Origin: CAWHMN01 sp051001135 | Lineage (GTDB): Bacteria > Acidobacteriota > Terriglobia > Terriglobales > Acidobacteriaceae | Direction: 5' to 3' | Assembly: GCA_051001135.1 (NCBI GenBank) | Contig: JBPCNO010000080.1 | Span: forward strand, 1 to 17,395 | Length of the DNA stretch: 17,395 nucleotides | Shown here: positions 6,734 to 14,369 of the stretch, in pieces | Layout of the letters: every line of letters begins with the position of its first letter | Position numbering within the stretch: the first letter of the stretch is position 1 | The notes under the pieces: generated by a model | The model's input: only the letters and a program-made list of their open reading frames with translations | What the model was told of the DNA's origin: nothing | The model's database searches: none | Made by a program: the position numbers and the translations under genes

Positions 6734-8647
6734 TCAGGCGACGTGGACGACCGGACGCCGGGCCTCGTCGGGCATAGCGCGACGAATGACCTCGTGAGTG
6801 AGCGGTGCGGTGTCGCCTTCGCCGAGGAAGAGGTAACGCACGATATTGGCGAGCGGATTGCCTTCGCGCCAGCGGAAGTAGCTGTGCGGAACGTTGCCGG
6901 TCTCCCGCTCCAGATGAAGGAGAAATGCGGCGACGGCATTCGCGACCACCGGACTGCGCGCATAGAGGACGCAATGCTCGCCGATGCGCTCTCCCCCAAC
7001 GTGGAGCTTGTGGGTGAATTCGGAGGCGTCCCCGCGCTCGATCTCGAAGAAGACCAGTTTCTCGCCGTCTTCGAGGCTATGCAGATACCGTATCTGCGCG
7101 GCCGCTGTGCGGAGGCTGTCCTCTGTCTCCTCCTGTCGTTTGCGGGGGACAAGACGGAGGGTCTCTTGAGGACAGTCCTTCAACAGCTCCCAGGCGCTGG
7201 GCTCTACCTCCACCTCGGTGATGCGGAGCTCCGTGGAGCGGATGGCGCGCGAGAGCACGGAGCTGACGATCATGGTAAGGATGAAGACCGAGGCGATCTT
7301 CAGACCCTCTGGACGCTCATAGACATTGGCTGCGGTGGTGTAGACGAAGATGAAGGCGATGGTGAAGAAGATGGTGCGCCGGCCGAGGGATTTCTGGATC
7401 ATGGCCACGGCAAACGCGGCGGAGGTGATAAGCACCAACACGCCGGTGGCATAAGCGCCGCCCTGCGCATCGACGTTGGCATGGAAGAGCCAGGTGACGG
7501 CGAAGGCCACGCCGGTGAAGACGAGCACCAGGGGGCGGGAGGCGCGCATCCACTCCGGCGCCATGCCGAAACGAGGCAGATAGCGGGGGATGAGGTTGAG
7601 CAGTCCGGCCATGGCCGAGGCTCCGGCGAAGGCGAGGATGAGGATGGTGCTGATGTCATAGACAGAGCCGAAGATGCCGCCCAACTGCCGATGCGCAAGA
7701 TAGGCCATGGCTCGACCGTTCGCTGCTCCGCCGGGAGCAAACGCGGACGCAGGGATAAGCAGCGTCGTGACCAGGGCGGTAGCGATGAGGAAGACGCTCA
7801 TGATGGACGCGGCGGCGGTGAGCAGTTTGCGGGTGTTCCGGATGCGCCCCGCGAGCTCGTCGTCTGTGCCGTTGTTCCCGGACGATCCGCCCTCTACCAG
7901 GGGCATAACGGCCACCCCGGTTTCAAAGCCGGAGAGGCCGAGCGCCAGCCGCGGGAAGAGCAGCAGGGCGATACCGATCATGGCGAAAGGATTGCTGTGG
8001 CGGACGAAGAGCGCGTGCTTCCAATCGGGCAGCACGTGGGGATGGCGCACGATCTCGGCGAGGCAGTAGACGGTGACGATACCGTTCAGCGCCAGGTAGA
8101 TGCCGACCAGGACGACCGCGATGCCGATGGCTTCCTTGAAGCCCTTGAGAAAGATGGCGCCGAGAATCGCCAACAGGAAAAGGGTGACGCCGAACTGGCT
8201 CTTCATCCAGGGCAGGGTGAAAGGGTTGGAGACAAAGTGCGCGCCGGCGTCGGCGGCCGAGAGGGTCATGGTGATGATGAAGTCCGTGGTGGCAAAGCCG
8301 AGCAGCACCAGGACAAAGACCTTGCCACCCCATTCCGGAAAGATCTTCTCCAGCATAGCGATGGAGCCTTGCCCATTGGGACTGGCGGCGGCGACGCGGC
8401 GGTAGACCGGCAGCGCGGCGAAGAGAGTGACGAGGACCAGCACCAGCGTGGCGATGGGGGAGAGCAGGCCAGCGGCCAGGAAGGCGATACCCGGCTGATA
8501 GCCGAGAGTGGAGAAGTAATCGACTCCGGTGAGACACATGACGCGCCACCACGCGTGCTGGTGCGCCGTCTTGTCTCGTGCTCTGGGGAACTCCTGCACG
8601 CCGTGAGGGAGTTGAAGATCGGCGAGCAGCCAGTTAACGAATTTCAC
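6734..8647 (-). CDS. APC-superfamily permease with C-terminal soluble domain, substrate unknown
   Basis: A 637-residue inner-membrane transporter. Near the start it has LTGVDYFSTLGYQPGIAFLAAG, resembling the broken first helix of APC-superfamily amino-acid/potassium permeases (KimA/YdaO-like layout). About 11-12 strongly hydrophobic segments follow up to about residue 460, with conserved-looking PNGQGSIAMLEK, GFKEAIGI and LGLSGFETGVAVMP. The last ~175 residues are hydrophilic (ELRITEVEVEPSAWELLKDC to the end) and form a separate cytoplasmic domain, possibly regulatory. I chose GTG 8647 (VKFVNWLLADLQLP), which gives a short cytoplasmic lead-in like related permeases; GGAAGGGA lies upstream at a rather long distance. 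An ATG at 8773 would add 42 unconvincing residues. Amino acid, polyamine or K+ transport are all possible; sequence alone does not decide. Confidence 0.82.
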   Translation of the reverse strand: MKFVNWLLADLQLPHGVQEFPRARDKTAHQHAWWRVMCLTGVDYFSTLGYQPGIAFLAAGLLSPIATLVLVLVTLFAALPVYRRVAAASPNGQGSIAMLEKIFPEWGGKVFVLVLLGFATTDFIITMTLSAADAGAHFVSNPFTLPWMKSQFGVTLFLLAILGAIFLKGFKEAIGIAVVLVGIYLALNGIVTVYCLAEIVRHPHVLPDWKHALFVRHSNPFAMIGIALLLFPRLALGLSGFETGVAVMPLVEGGSSGNNGTDDELAGRIRNTRKLLTAAASIMSVFLIATALVTTLLIPASAFAPGGAANGRAMAYLAHRQLGGIFGSVYDISTILILAFAGASAMAGLLNLIPRYLPRFGMAPEWMRASRPLVLVFTGVAFAVTWLFHANVDAQGGAYATGVLVLITSAAFAVAMIQKSLGRRTIFFTIAFIFVYTTAANVYERPEGLKIASVFILTMIVSSVLSRAIRSTELRITEVEVEPSAWELLKDCPQETLRLVPRKRQEETEDSLRTAAAQIRYLHSLEDGEKLVFFEIERGDASEFTHKLHVGGERIGEHCVLYARSPVVANAVAAFLLHLERETGNVPHSYFRWREGNPLANIVRYLFLGEGDTAPLTHEVIRRAMPDEARRPVVHVA

Positions 8648-8773
8648 CGAGTGACGTTCCCTTCCCGCTGCGAGGCTCGATTGTAAATGGGGAAGGTCTA
8701 GCTTAAAGCAGCTTCCCGCCGCCAGCTTCCAGCTAGAGGTCAAAAAGTGAAGGTCAGCAGGAGCGTCCGGCAA

Positions 8774-8807
8774 GAAAAACCCCCACCCTAGCTACGCCAG
8801 GATGGGG
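8774..8807 (-). terminator. Probable rho-independent terminator of sodA, made from a dispersed repeat (short form)
   Basis: Read on the minus strand, CCCCATCCT (8807-8799), a nine-base loop and AGGGTGGGG (8789-8781) form a GC-rich stem. After one G comes a five-T run (8779-8775). It lies 56 bases beyond the sodA stop, in the right orientation for sodA. The same CCCACC..AGGATGGGGCACCC element recurs at 17102-17130 without a clean T-run, so here a dispersed repeat seems to have been used as a terminator. Confidence 0.65.
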
Positions 8808-8862
8808 CACCCAGCTCGTCTTTTCCCGACGCTCCACCCTTGATGTTACGTCAGCCGTGTTG

Positions 8863-9480
8863 TCAGCGCGCGGTCTGCGCGGTCTCGAAGCGCTTGTTGA
8901 CCTCGTCCCAGTTCACCGTGTTCCACCAGGCGGCGAGGTAGTCGGGACGCTTGTTCTGATACTTGAGGTAGTAGGCATGCTCCCAGACATCGTTGCCGAG
9001 CACGGGGTACTTGCCTTCGGAGAGCGGGTTGTCCTGGTTGGGGGTGGTCACGATTTCGAGCTTGTTCTGACTCCAGACGAGCCAGCCCCAACCGGAGCCG
9101 AACTGGGCGGCGGTCTTCTCGTTGAACTGTTTTTTGAAGTCTTCAAACGAGCCGAAGTCCTTCTTGATCTGGAAACCGATCTTGCCACTGGGCTCGCCGC
9201 CGCCCTGGGGCTTCATGATCTGCCAGAACATGCTGTGGTTCACGTGGCCGCCGCCGTTATTCCGCACTACGCCGCGCACATCTTCAGGAACGGTGGAGAG
9301 GTTCTTCAGCAGATCTTCGGGGCTGCGTTTGCCGAGATCGGGATGCTTTTCGACTGCGCCATTGAGTTTGGAGACGTAGGCGGCGTGATGCTTGTCATGG
9401 TGGAGCTTCATGGTCGCTTCGTCGATGTGGGGCTCGAGAGCGGCGTAATCGTAGGGTAGGGGTGGTACTTCGTAGGCCAA
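8863..9480 (-). CDS. sodA: Superoxide dismutase, Fe/Mn family, Mn-type
   Basis: A 205-residue cytoplasmic enzyme converting superoxide to oxygen and hydrogen peroxide. Metal ligands are visible: H27 in MKLHHDKHHAAYV, H82 in GGGHVNHSMFW, and D164 and H168 in DVWEHAYYLKYQNKRPDY. The outer-sphere pattern favours manganese: Gly77-Gly78 before HVNHS, and Gln149 in TTPNQDNPL in place of the iron-type Gln near position 70. Length is normal for the family. The start is TTG at 9480 (then AYEVPPLPYDY), because AGGAGGA lies six bases upstream and the family begins exactly here; an in-frame ATG at 9567 would add 29 residues of repeat-like sequence. A likely terminator lies at 8774-8807. It diverges from the glycoamylase gene across a 356-base gap. 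Confidence 0.96.
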   Translation of the reverse strand: MAYEVPPLPYDYAALEPHIDEATMKLHHDKHHAAYVSKLNGAVEKHPDLGKRSPEDLLKNLSTVPEDVRGVVRNNGGGHVNHSMFWQIMKPQGGGEPSGKIGFQIKKDFGSFEDFKKQFNEKTAAQFGSGWGWLVWSQNKLEIVTTPNQDNPLSEGKYPVLGNDVWEHAYYLKYQNKRPDYLAAWWNTVNWDEVNKRFETAQTAR

Positions 9481-9486
9481 AGTTGT

Positions 9487-9493
9487 TCCTCCT
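9487..9493 (-). promoter_or_regulatory. Perfect Shine-Dalgarno deciding the TTG start of sodA
   Basis: AGGAGGA on the minus strand, with six bases (9486-9481) before TTG at 9480. It settles the start in favour of the rare TTG over upstream ATG options. Confidence 0.9.
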
Positions 9494-9497
9494 GGAC

Positions 9498-9527
9498 GTG
9501 AGCGGCAATGAGGTGAGCGGCAATGAG
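9498..9527. repeat. 15-bp exact tandem duplication upstream of sodA
   Basis: GTGAGCGGCAATGAG occurs twice without a gap (9498-9512 and 9513-9527), five bases beyond the sodA Shine-Dalgarno. It probably falls in the 5' untranslated region or promoter of sodA. Confidence 0.85.
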
Positions 9528-9836
9528 ATCCGCGATCGATCGCCGCGCGGTGAATGCTGATGCTCAAGCGTTACGCGGATTCGGCAAACAGGCTACCGGC
9601 GATCCGCTGTTCCATTGTATGGATGCGCAGGAGAGTGCGAAGGTCGCGCAAGGAGAAGAAAGAGCGACGATCCGGTTACAGACCAGGGCGCCGGCGCGGA
9701 ATATCCTGCGGCGCTTCGGTCTTCTGCAACCATTGCCGCGGCTTGGCAGTCTGTACGGTGTAGTTTACGTTGGGAGAGAGAAGCTGACGGCGAGGGCATG
9801 CGCAGTTCCGTGGCCGGTTGCTGAGAACGAATCGAT

Positions 9837-11264
9837 TTGGCGCGATCACGCATAACTCGTCGGGACTTACTGCGCCAGGGCGGTGCGGCCAGCGTGCTGG
9901 CGCTGGGAGCGCCCGCGGCGGCGCTTGCCGCAGGGATCCAGAACGAGCCCAAGGCGCCGCAGACGGCCGGCGCAGGCCCCAAGCCGCAGGAGCAGGCGGC
10001 GGAGAAGTACCGGCATCCGCCGGGCGTATTCATCAACCGGCCGCTGACGCAGATATCGAAGGACGCCGAGGCGCTGCTGGATGACATGGAAGGCCGCAAC
10101 TGCGACTTCTTCTACAACGAGGCCAGTCCCAAGACCGGCCTGGTGCGCGATCGCGCACCGTCGACCGGACGCTCGCTCAGCCGGGTGGCCAGCATCGCCT
10201 CTACCGGCTTTGGGCTGAGCGCGATGTGCATCGCCGCCGAGCGGCACTACCTGCGGCCGAACGACTGCGAGCAGCGGGTCGAGAAGACCCTGGCTTTCCT
10301 GCTGAATGAGTGTCCCCACGAGCATGGCTTTCTCTATCACTTCATCGACATCGAGAGCGGCAAGCGCATGTTCGCGAGCGAACTCTCCTCCATCGATACG
10401 GCGCTGCTGATGTGCGGGGTGCTGCACTGCCGGCAGTACTTCGCGGGGAACAGCCGCATCGCCGCGTTGGCCACCACGCTCTACCGGCGCATCGATTGGC
10501 AGTGGATGCTGAATGGCGCCGATACCCTGTCTATGGGATGGCTGCCGGACCAGGGTTTTCTGAAGCATCGCTGGGACATTTACGCGGAGTTGACCACAAT
10601 GTACCTGATGGCCATCGGCTCCCCTACGCATGCGGTGCCGGCGTCGAGCTGGGATGCGCTGCAGCGGCCGATCGAGCCCTATGGCGGCATCGACTACATC
10701 ACCGGCGTTGCGCCGCTCTTCATCCACCAATATCCGCAGGCCTGGTGCGACTATCGCGGCCAGCGGGACAAGCACGCCAATTACTTCACCAACTCGATTG
10801 CGGCCACACGCGCGCATCAGCTCTGGTGCCTGGTGCTGGGGCAGCGCTTCAACTGGATCGATCAGGACCTGTGGGGGATTACCGCGTCCGACTCCCGGCA
10901 GGGCTATCGCGTGTGGGGTGGACCGCCGGCCATCGGGCCGCTGGACGGAACGCTGGTGCCATGCGCGTGCGCCGGATCGCTGGTGTTCCTGCCCGCCGAG
11001 TGCTCGCATGTCCTGCTCACCATGCGGGAGCGGTACGGGGATAAGATCTACCAGCGGTATGGGTTTGTGGACGCGTTTCAGCCCAAGGCCGGGTGGTTCG
11101 CCGAGGATGTGATCGGGATCGATGTAGGGATCGGGCTGCTGATGGCGGAGAACCTCCGCTCGGGATCCGTCTGGGACTCTTTCATGAAGAATCGTGAGAT
11201 CGGCCATGCGATGCGGGAGTGTTCCTTCCATGCCGACCCCGATGCCAACTCGCAGGTGCTTTAG
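9837..11264 (+). CDS. Tat-exported glycoamylase-family protein (PF10091, GH144-like glycoside hydrolase)
   Basis: A 475-residue protein with a twin-arginine signal: RITRRDLLRQ followed by a hydrophobic Ala/Leu stretch to about residue 32, so it is probably folded before export to the periplasm or beyond. The rest matches the PF10091 'putative glucoamylase' (alpha/alpha)6-barrel pattern: NEASPKTGLVRDR, WDIYAELTTMYLMAIGSPTH, PLFIHQYPQAWCDYRGQRD, WGITASDSRQGYRVWGGPP, DGTLVPCACAGSLVFLPAE, YGFVDAFQP and GIDVGIGLLMAENLRSGSVW. Characterised relatives (GH144) are beta-1,2-glucanases, so an alpha-amylase-type role should not be assumed; the name is historical. The start must be TTG 9837: a stop lies at 9822 in frame and no ATG or GTG precedes the twin arginines. 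Its stop overlaps that of the DoxX-like gene by four bases. Confidence 0.85.
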   Translation: MARSRITRRDLLRQGGAASVLALGAPAAALAAGIQNEPKAPQTAGAGPKPQEQAAEKYRHPPGVFINRPLTQISKDAEALLDDMEGRNCDFFYNEASPKTGLVRDRAPSTGRSLSRVASIASTGFGLSAMCIAAERHYLRPNDCEQRVEKTLAFLLNECPHEHGFLYHFIDIESGKRMFASELSSIDTALLMCGVLHCRQYFAGNSRIAALATTLYRRIDWQWMLNGADTLSMGWLPDQGFLKHRWDIYAELTTMYLMAIGSPTHAVPASSWDALQRPIEPYGGIDYITGVAPLFIHQYPQAWCDYRGQRDKHANYFTNSIAATRAHQLWCLVLGQRFNWIDQDLWGITASDSRQGYRVWGGPPAIGPLDGTLVPCACAGSLVFLPAECSHVLLTMRERYGDKIYQRYGFVDAFQPKAGWFAEDVIGIDVGIGLLMAENLRSGSVWDSFMKNREIGHAMRECSFHADPDANSQVL

Positions 11265-11641
11265 ACGCTTCCCTCGATGGACTGTGAGCGAGGGTTAGCG
11301 GGTTGCAGTCGATGCCACAGCACATAGGACGCAATCACGAAAAGCAGAACAACCAGCGGCGAGACAAAGCTCTGATGGCTAGCCGCATGCGAACAGATGG
11401 CACCGATGAGCAGAAAGACCAGCCCGGCATACGCCCACTCGCGCACCCGCGGAAACCCTGGGACCAGGAGCCCAAGGACGGCGAGCCAATTGGCGATGCC
11501 GTCAATCGTAAGGAAGTACTGCGGATAGCCGAGCGAATGAATCCCGGCAACCATGGGCGGCGGCTGGGTGATGTGCAGAAACCCGAAGAACAGAAATGCG
11601 GCGGAGACCAAAACGGTCGTGATCCAGTAAGCCACTTTCAT
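11261..11641 (-). CDS. DoxX-like small integral membrane protein
   Basis: A 126-residue inner-membrane protein with four hydrophobic segments: WITTVLVSAAFLFFGFLHI, an FLTIDGIANWLAVLGLLVPG segment, WAYAGLVFLLIGAICSHAA, and VVLLFVIASYVLWHRL. Length and layout, including GFLHITQPPPMVAGIHSLGYP near the start and a middle helix with a polar residue, fit the DoxX-like family (PF13564), whose members have been linked loosely to redox or sulfur metabolism; its role here is unknown. GGAGGT lies nine bases upstream of ATG 11641. It is transcribed towards the glycoamylase gene (stops overlap in TTAG at 11261-11264) and away from the GH15 gene. Confidence 0.83.
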   Translation of the reverse strand: MKVAYWITTVLVSAAFLFFGFLHITQPPPMVAGIHSLGYPQYFLTIDGIANWLAVLGLLVPGFPRVREWAYAGLVFLLIGAICSHAASHQSFVSPLVVLLFVIASYVLWHRLQPANPRSQSIEGSV

Positions 11642-11659
11642 CGTCGGTACACCTCCAAA

Positions 11660-11687
11660 CGTTCGCTGCGTGGCGTTCGCTGCATGC
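11660..11687. repeat. 14-bp near-exact tandem duplication between the DoxX-like and GH15 genes
   Basis: CGTTCGCTGCGTGG (11660-11673) followed directly by CGTTCGCTGCATGC (11674-11687), 12 of 14 bases identical. It lies just upstream of the DoxX-like ribosome-binding site in the divergent gap shared with the GH15 gene. Confidence 0.75.
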
Positions 11688-11795
11688 TCTAGATGACGGC
11701 GTGCGGTGGAAGGCTTCATACAATGTGTGGGCTGGTGTGCAAGAATGGCCCGCAGCCCGAATCCGAGCGCACTGTGGGGACATCGGAAGGAGCGC

Positions 11796-14243
11796 ATGAG
11801 CACAGAGACACTGGTGTATCGCTGGATCGACGGACAGGGGGAGGCATTTGGCGCGCCGGGGCTGGATCCGCGATGGACCTCCAGCGCCAAGGATGTCGTC
11901 GGTACGGCCTACTCGACCTCGAGCAAGCTGTGGTGGACGGTCTCGCATGGCACCGTGAATGAGCTCTACTACCCCACCATCGACCGGCCGCAGGTGCGCG
12001 ATCTGGAGCTGATGATCACCGATGGCGAGACATTCGTCCATGAGGAAAAGCGGGACCTGGAGCATACCTTCGACTACATCGATGCGGATGCGCCGGGTGC
12101 GCTGATCACCAACCGCGATCGCGGGGGCCGCTACACGTTGACCAAGCAGGTCATCAGCGATCCGCATGCGCCGGTATTGCTGATGCGGGTGAAGGTCGAT
12201 GGCGATCCCGATGTGCTGAAGAAGTTAAAGATCTATGCGCTGTTGGCGCCGCACATCGAGGTGTGCGGCCGGGGAAATTCAGCGCGGGTGCTCGACGTGG
12301 CGGGGCGGCGGGTGCTGCTGGCGTGGAAGAACGGGACGTCGCTGGCCATGGCGGCGGATTGCGGATTTACGCGCGCGAGCTGCGGCTTTGTGGGCCAGAG
12401 CGACGGCTGGCAGGACCTGCAGCAGGACTTCCGCATGGATTGGGAGTTCGGCTCGGCGCATAACGGCAACATTGCGCTGATGGGCGAGATCGATGCGGCG
12501 GCGAACCGCGAGTTCACGCTGGCCGTGGGGTTGGGCGAGGGCCATCACGCGGCGCTGACCAGCACCGTAGGCTCGCTGCATACCAGGTTTGAGGTGCATT
12601 GCGCGCGCTTCCTGCAGCAGTGGCATCGGGTCAAGGCCCTGCAAATGCTGCAGCCGGAGAGCGGCGACGAGGGGCGCCTGCTGAAGACCAGCCACAAGGT
12701 GCTGCTGGCGCATGAGGACAAAACCTTCGCCGGCGCCTTTATCGCTTCAGCGTCGATTCCATGGGGGCAGACCAAGGGGGACAACGATCTGGGCGGGTAC
12801 CACCTGGTGTGGACTCGGGACATGGTGCAGTCGGCCACCGCGCTGCTCGCCTGTGGACAGCAGGAGACGGCAATGCGGGCGCTGGTCTACCTGGCCTGCA
12901 CGCAGAAGCCGGACGGCGGCTTCGCGCAGAACTTCTGGGTGGATGGAACGCCGTACTGGTCCGGGGTGCAACTGGACGAGACCGCGTTTCCGGTCATCCT
13001 GGCGTGGCGGATGTGGAAGCTGGATGCGCTGGGCGAGTCCGACGTGCTGCCCTTCGTGGGGCGGGCAGCGGGCTTTCTGGTGCGGCATGCGCCGGTGACC
13101 CCGCAGGAGCGCTGGGAGGAGGTTGCAGGCTACTCCCCCTCCACGCTGGCCGTCGTGATCACGGCGCTGATCTGCGCGGCGGATATGGCAAGGGCCTCCG
13201 GAGCACTGGAGATGGCGCAGTTCCTGGAAGAGCAGGGCGACTGGATCGAATCCCACCTGGAAGACTGGACCGTGACCAATGCGGGGGTGCTGCTGCCCGA
13301 GGCGCCGCGGCATTACATGCGCATCCGCCCACCAGAAAAGGATGCGGAGACGGGCGAGCCCTATATGCACGAAGGCGCGGGCACGGAGAAGGTGCGCCTG
13401 GCTAACCGCGGTCCGGGTGAGCGCTATGAGTTCGAAGCGCGCGAGATCGTCGACGGCGGATTTCTGGAACTGGTGCGCTATGGCGTCCGTCGAGCCGACG
13501 ATCCCCTGATGGTGGATTCGGTCAAGGTGATCGACGCGGTGCTGAAGCGGGACCTGCCGCAGGGTCCAGGCTATCGCCGCTACAACCATGACGGCTATGG
13601 GCAACGGCACGATGGCAGCGCCTACGATGGGTGGGGGCAGGGATGGTCGTGGCCGCTGCTAACGGGGGAGCGGGCGCACTACGAGCTGGCCGCCGGCCGG
13701 AATGTAGGGTCGCTGATTCATACCATCGAGGGTTTGTGCTCAGCCGGCGGCATGCTGCCGGAGCGGACCTGGGACGCGGACGATATTCCCGACGAGGGGA
13801 TGGTACGGGGGCAGCCTACGGGCGCGGCCATGCCGCTGGTGTGGGCGCATGCCGAATACGTCAAGCTGCTGCGCTCGGCGGCGGACGGGCGCGTCTTCGA
13901 CCGCGTGCCGGTCGTGGAGGAGCGGTATGGGAAGGGGTCGGCACGAGCGGGGACGAGGGCGGCGATCGAGGTATGGCGTAAGGACCGTCAGGTGCGGCGG
14001 ATGCACGCAAGACGGCGGCTGCGGGTGGAGAGCGAACAGCGCTTTCACCTGATCTGGACCGCGGACGACTGGCAGACCACGGAGCGGACGGAGAGCCGGG
14101 CGGTTGGATTTGCAGGATTTTTCGCCGATGCTGTTCCGGCCGCGGGAGAGCCGGGCGCCGGTAACCGCATCGTGTTTACGCTGTTCTGGCCGCAGGAGAA
14201 CCGCTGGGAGGGCGCCAACTACGAGGTCGCGGTGGAGCGATGA
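11796..14243 (+). CDS. GH15 glucoamylase (glucan 1,4-alpha-glucosidase)
   Basis: An 815-residue enzyme expected to release glucose from the non-reducing ends of alpha-1,4-glucans. The N-terminal beta-sandwich domain (about residues 15-280; VVGTAYSTSSKLWWTVSHGTVNELYYPTID) is typical of prokaryotic GH15. The (alpha/alpha)6 barrel has DLGGYHLVWTRDM (W339, D342), YWSGVQLDETAFPV (Q392-E395), RWEEVAGYSPST with the general acid in W440-E441-E442, and GMLPERTWD with E656 as probable base, then PTGAAMPLVWAHAEYVKLL. A beta-rich C-terminal extension of about 100 residues ends FTLFWPQENRWEGANYEV, seen in many bacterial members. No signal peptide is visible, so it may act on internal glycogen or maltodextrins. 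AAGGAG precedes ATG 11796; the in-frame ATG at 11706 has no such site. Confidence 0.94.
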   Translation: MSTETLVYRWIDGQGEAFGAPGLDPRWTSSAKDVVGTAYSTSSKLWWTVSHGTVNELYYPTIDRPQVRDLELMITDGETFVHEEKRDLEHTFDYIDADAPGALITNRDRGGRYTLTKQVISDPHAPVLLMRVKVDGDPDVLKKLKIYALLAPHIEVCGRGNSARVLDVAGRRVLLAWKNGTSLAMAADCGFTRASCGFVGQSDGWQDLQQDFRMDWEFGSAHNGNIALMGEIDAAANREFTLAVGLGEGHHAALTSTVGSLHTRFEVHCARFLQQWHRVKALQMLQPESGDEGRLLKTSHKVLLAHEDKTFAGAFIASASIPWGQTKGDNDLGGYHLVWTRDMVQSATALLACGQQETAMRALVYLACTQKPDGGFAQNFWVDGTPYWSGVQLDETAFPVILAWRMWKLDALGESDVLPFVGRAAGFLVRHAPVTPQERWEEVAGYSPSTLAVVITALICAADMARASGALEMAQFLEEQGDWIESHLEDWTVTNAGVLLPEAPRHYMRIRPPEKDAETGEPYMHEGAGTEKVRLANRGPGERYEFEAREIVDGGFLELVRYGVRRADDPLMVDSVKVIDAVLKRDLPQGPGYRRYNHDGYGQRHDGSAYDGWGQGWSWPLLTGERAHYELAAGRNVGSLIHTIEGLCSAGGMLPERTWDADDIPDEGMVRGQPTGAAMPLVWAHAEYVKLLRSAADGRVFDRVPVVEERYGKGSARAGTRAAIEVWRKDRQVRRMHARRRLRVESEQRFHLIWTADDWQTTERTESRAVGFAGFFADAVPAAGEPGAGNRIVFTLFWPQENRWEGANYEVAVER

Positions 14244-14304
14244 GGCGGTGAATGGCTAATCCGGAGAGAGTCTGAAACGGTGGGACGCTTGCTGCCATCT
14301 ATGC

Positions 14305-14331
14305 ATGAGAAGAGCGGGAATGAGAAGAGCG
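14305..14331. repeat. 15-bp-period tandem duplication upstream of tkt
   Basis: ATGAGAAGAGCG occurs at 14305-14316 and again at 14320-14331, separated by three bases (period 15). It lies in the 284-base gap between the GH15 gene and transketolase. Confidence 0.75.
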
Positions 14332-14369
14332 CACTTGCATCTTTGCGATAGAGTGAAAGGCAAACGCAG

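Larger units (their letters stand above)
9481..9836. other. Divergent intergenic region between sodA and the glycoamylase gene
   Basis: A 356-base gap that should carry both promoters. Near sodA it holds a 15-bp tandem duplication (9498-9527) and a 12-bp perfect palindrome GCGATCGATCGC (9532-9543) that could be an operator. The rest shows no convincing -10/-35 pair. Open frames here (for example 9523-9855 on plus) have no recognisable product or ribosome-binding site, so I see no gene. Confidence 0.5.

Noticed and set aside
6743..8686. 647-codon plus-strand open frame antisense to the permease
   Set aside because: Its protein is a low-complexity run of Asp, Glu, Gly and His typical of the complement of a hydrophobic membrane-protein gene; no family match, and the minus-strand permease is clearly real.
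9523..9855. 110-codon plus-strand open frame in the sodA/glycoamylase gap
   Set aside because: No ribosome-binding site or recognisable pattern, and it overlaps the palindrome and the glycoamylase start.
9867..11231. 454-codon minus-strand open frame antisense to the glycoamylase
   Set aside because: Rich in Arg, His and Pro with no recognisable domain, a GC-rich shadow of a well-matched glycoside hydrolase.
12747..13610. 287-codon minus-strand open frame over the GH15 gene
   Set aside because: Composition typical of a GC-rich antisense frame; overlaps the GH15 catalytic barrel.
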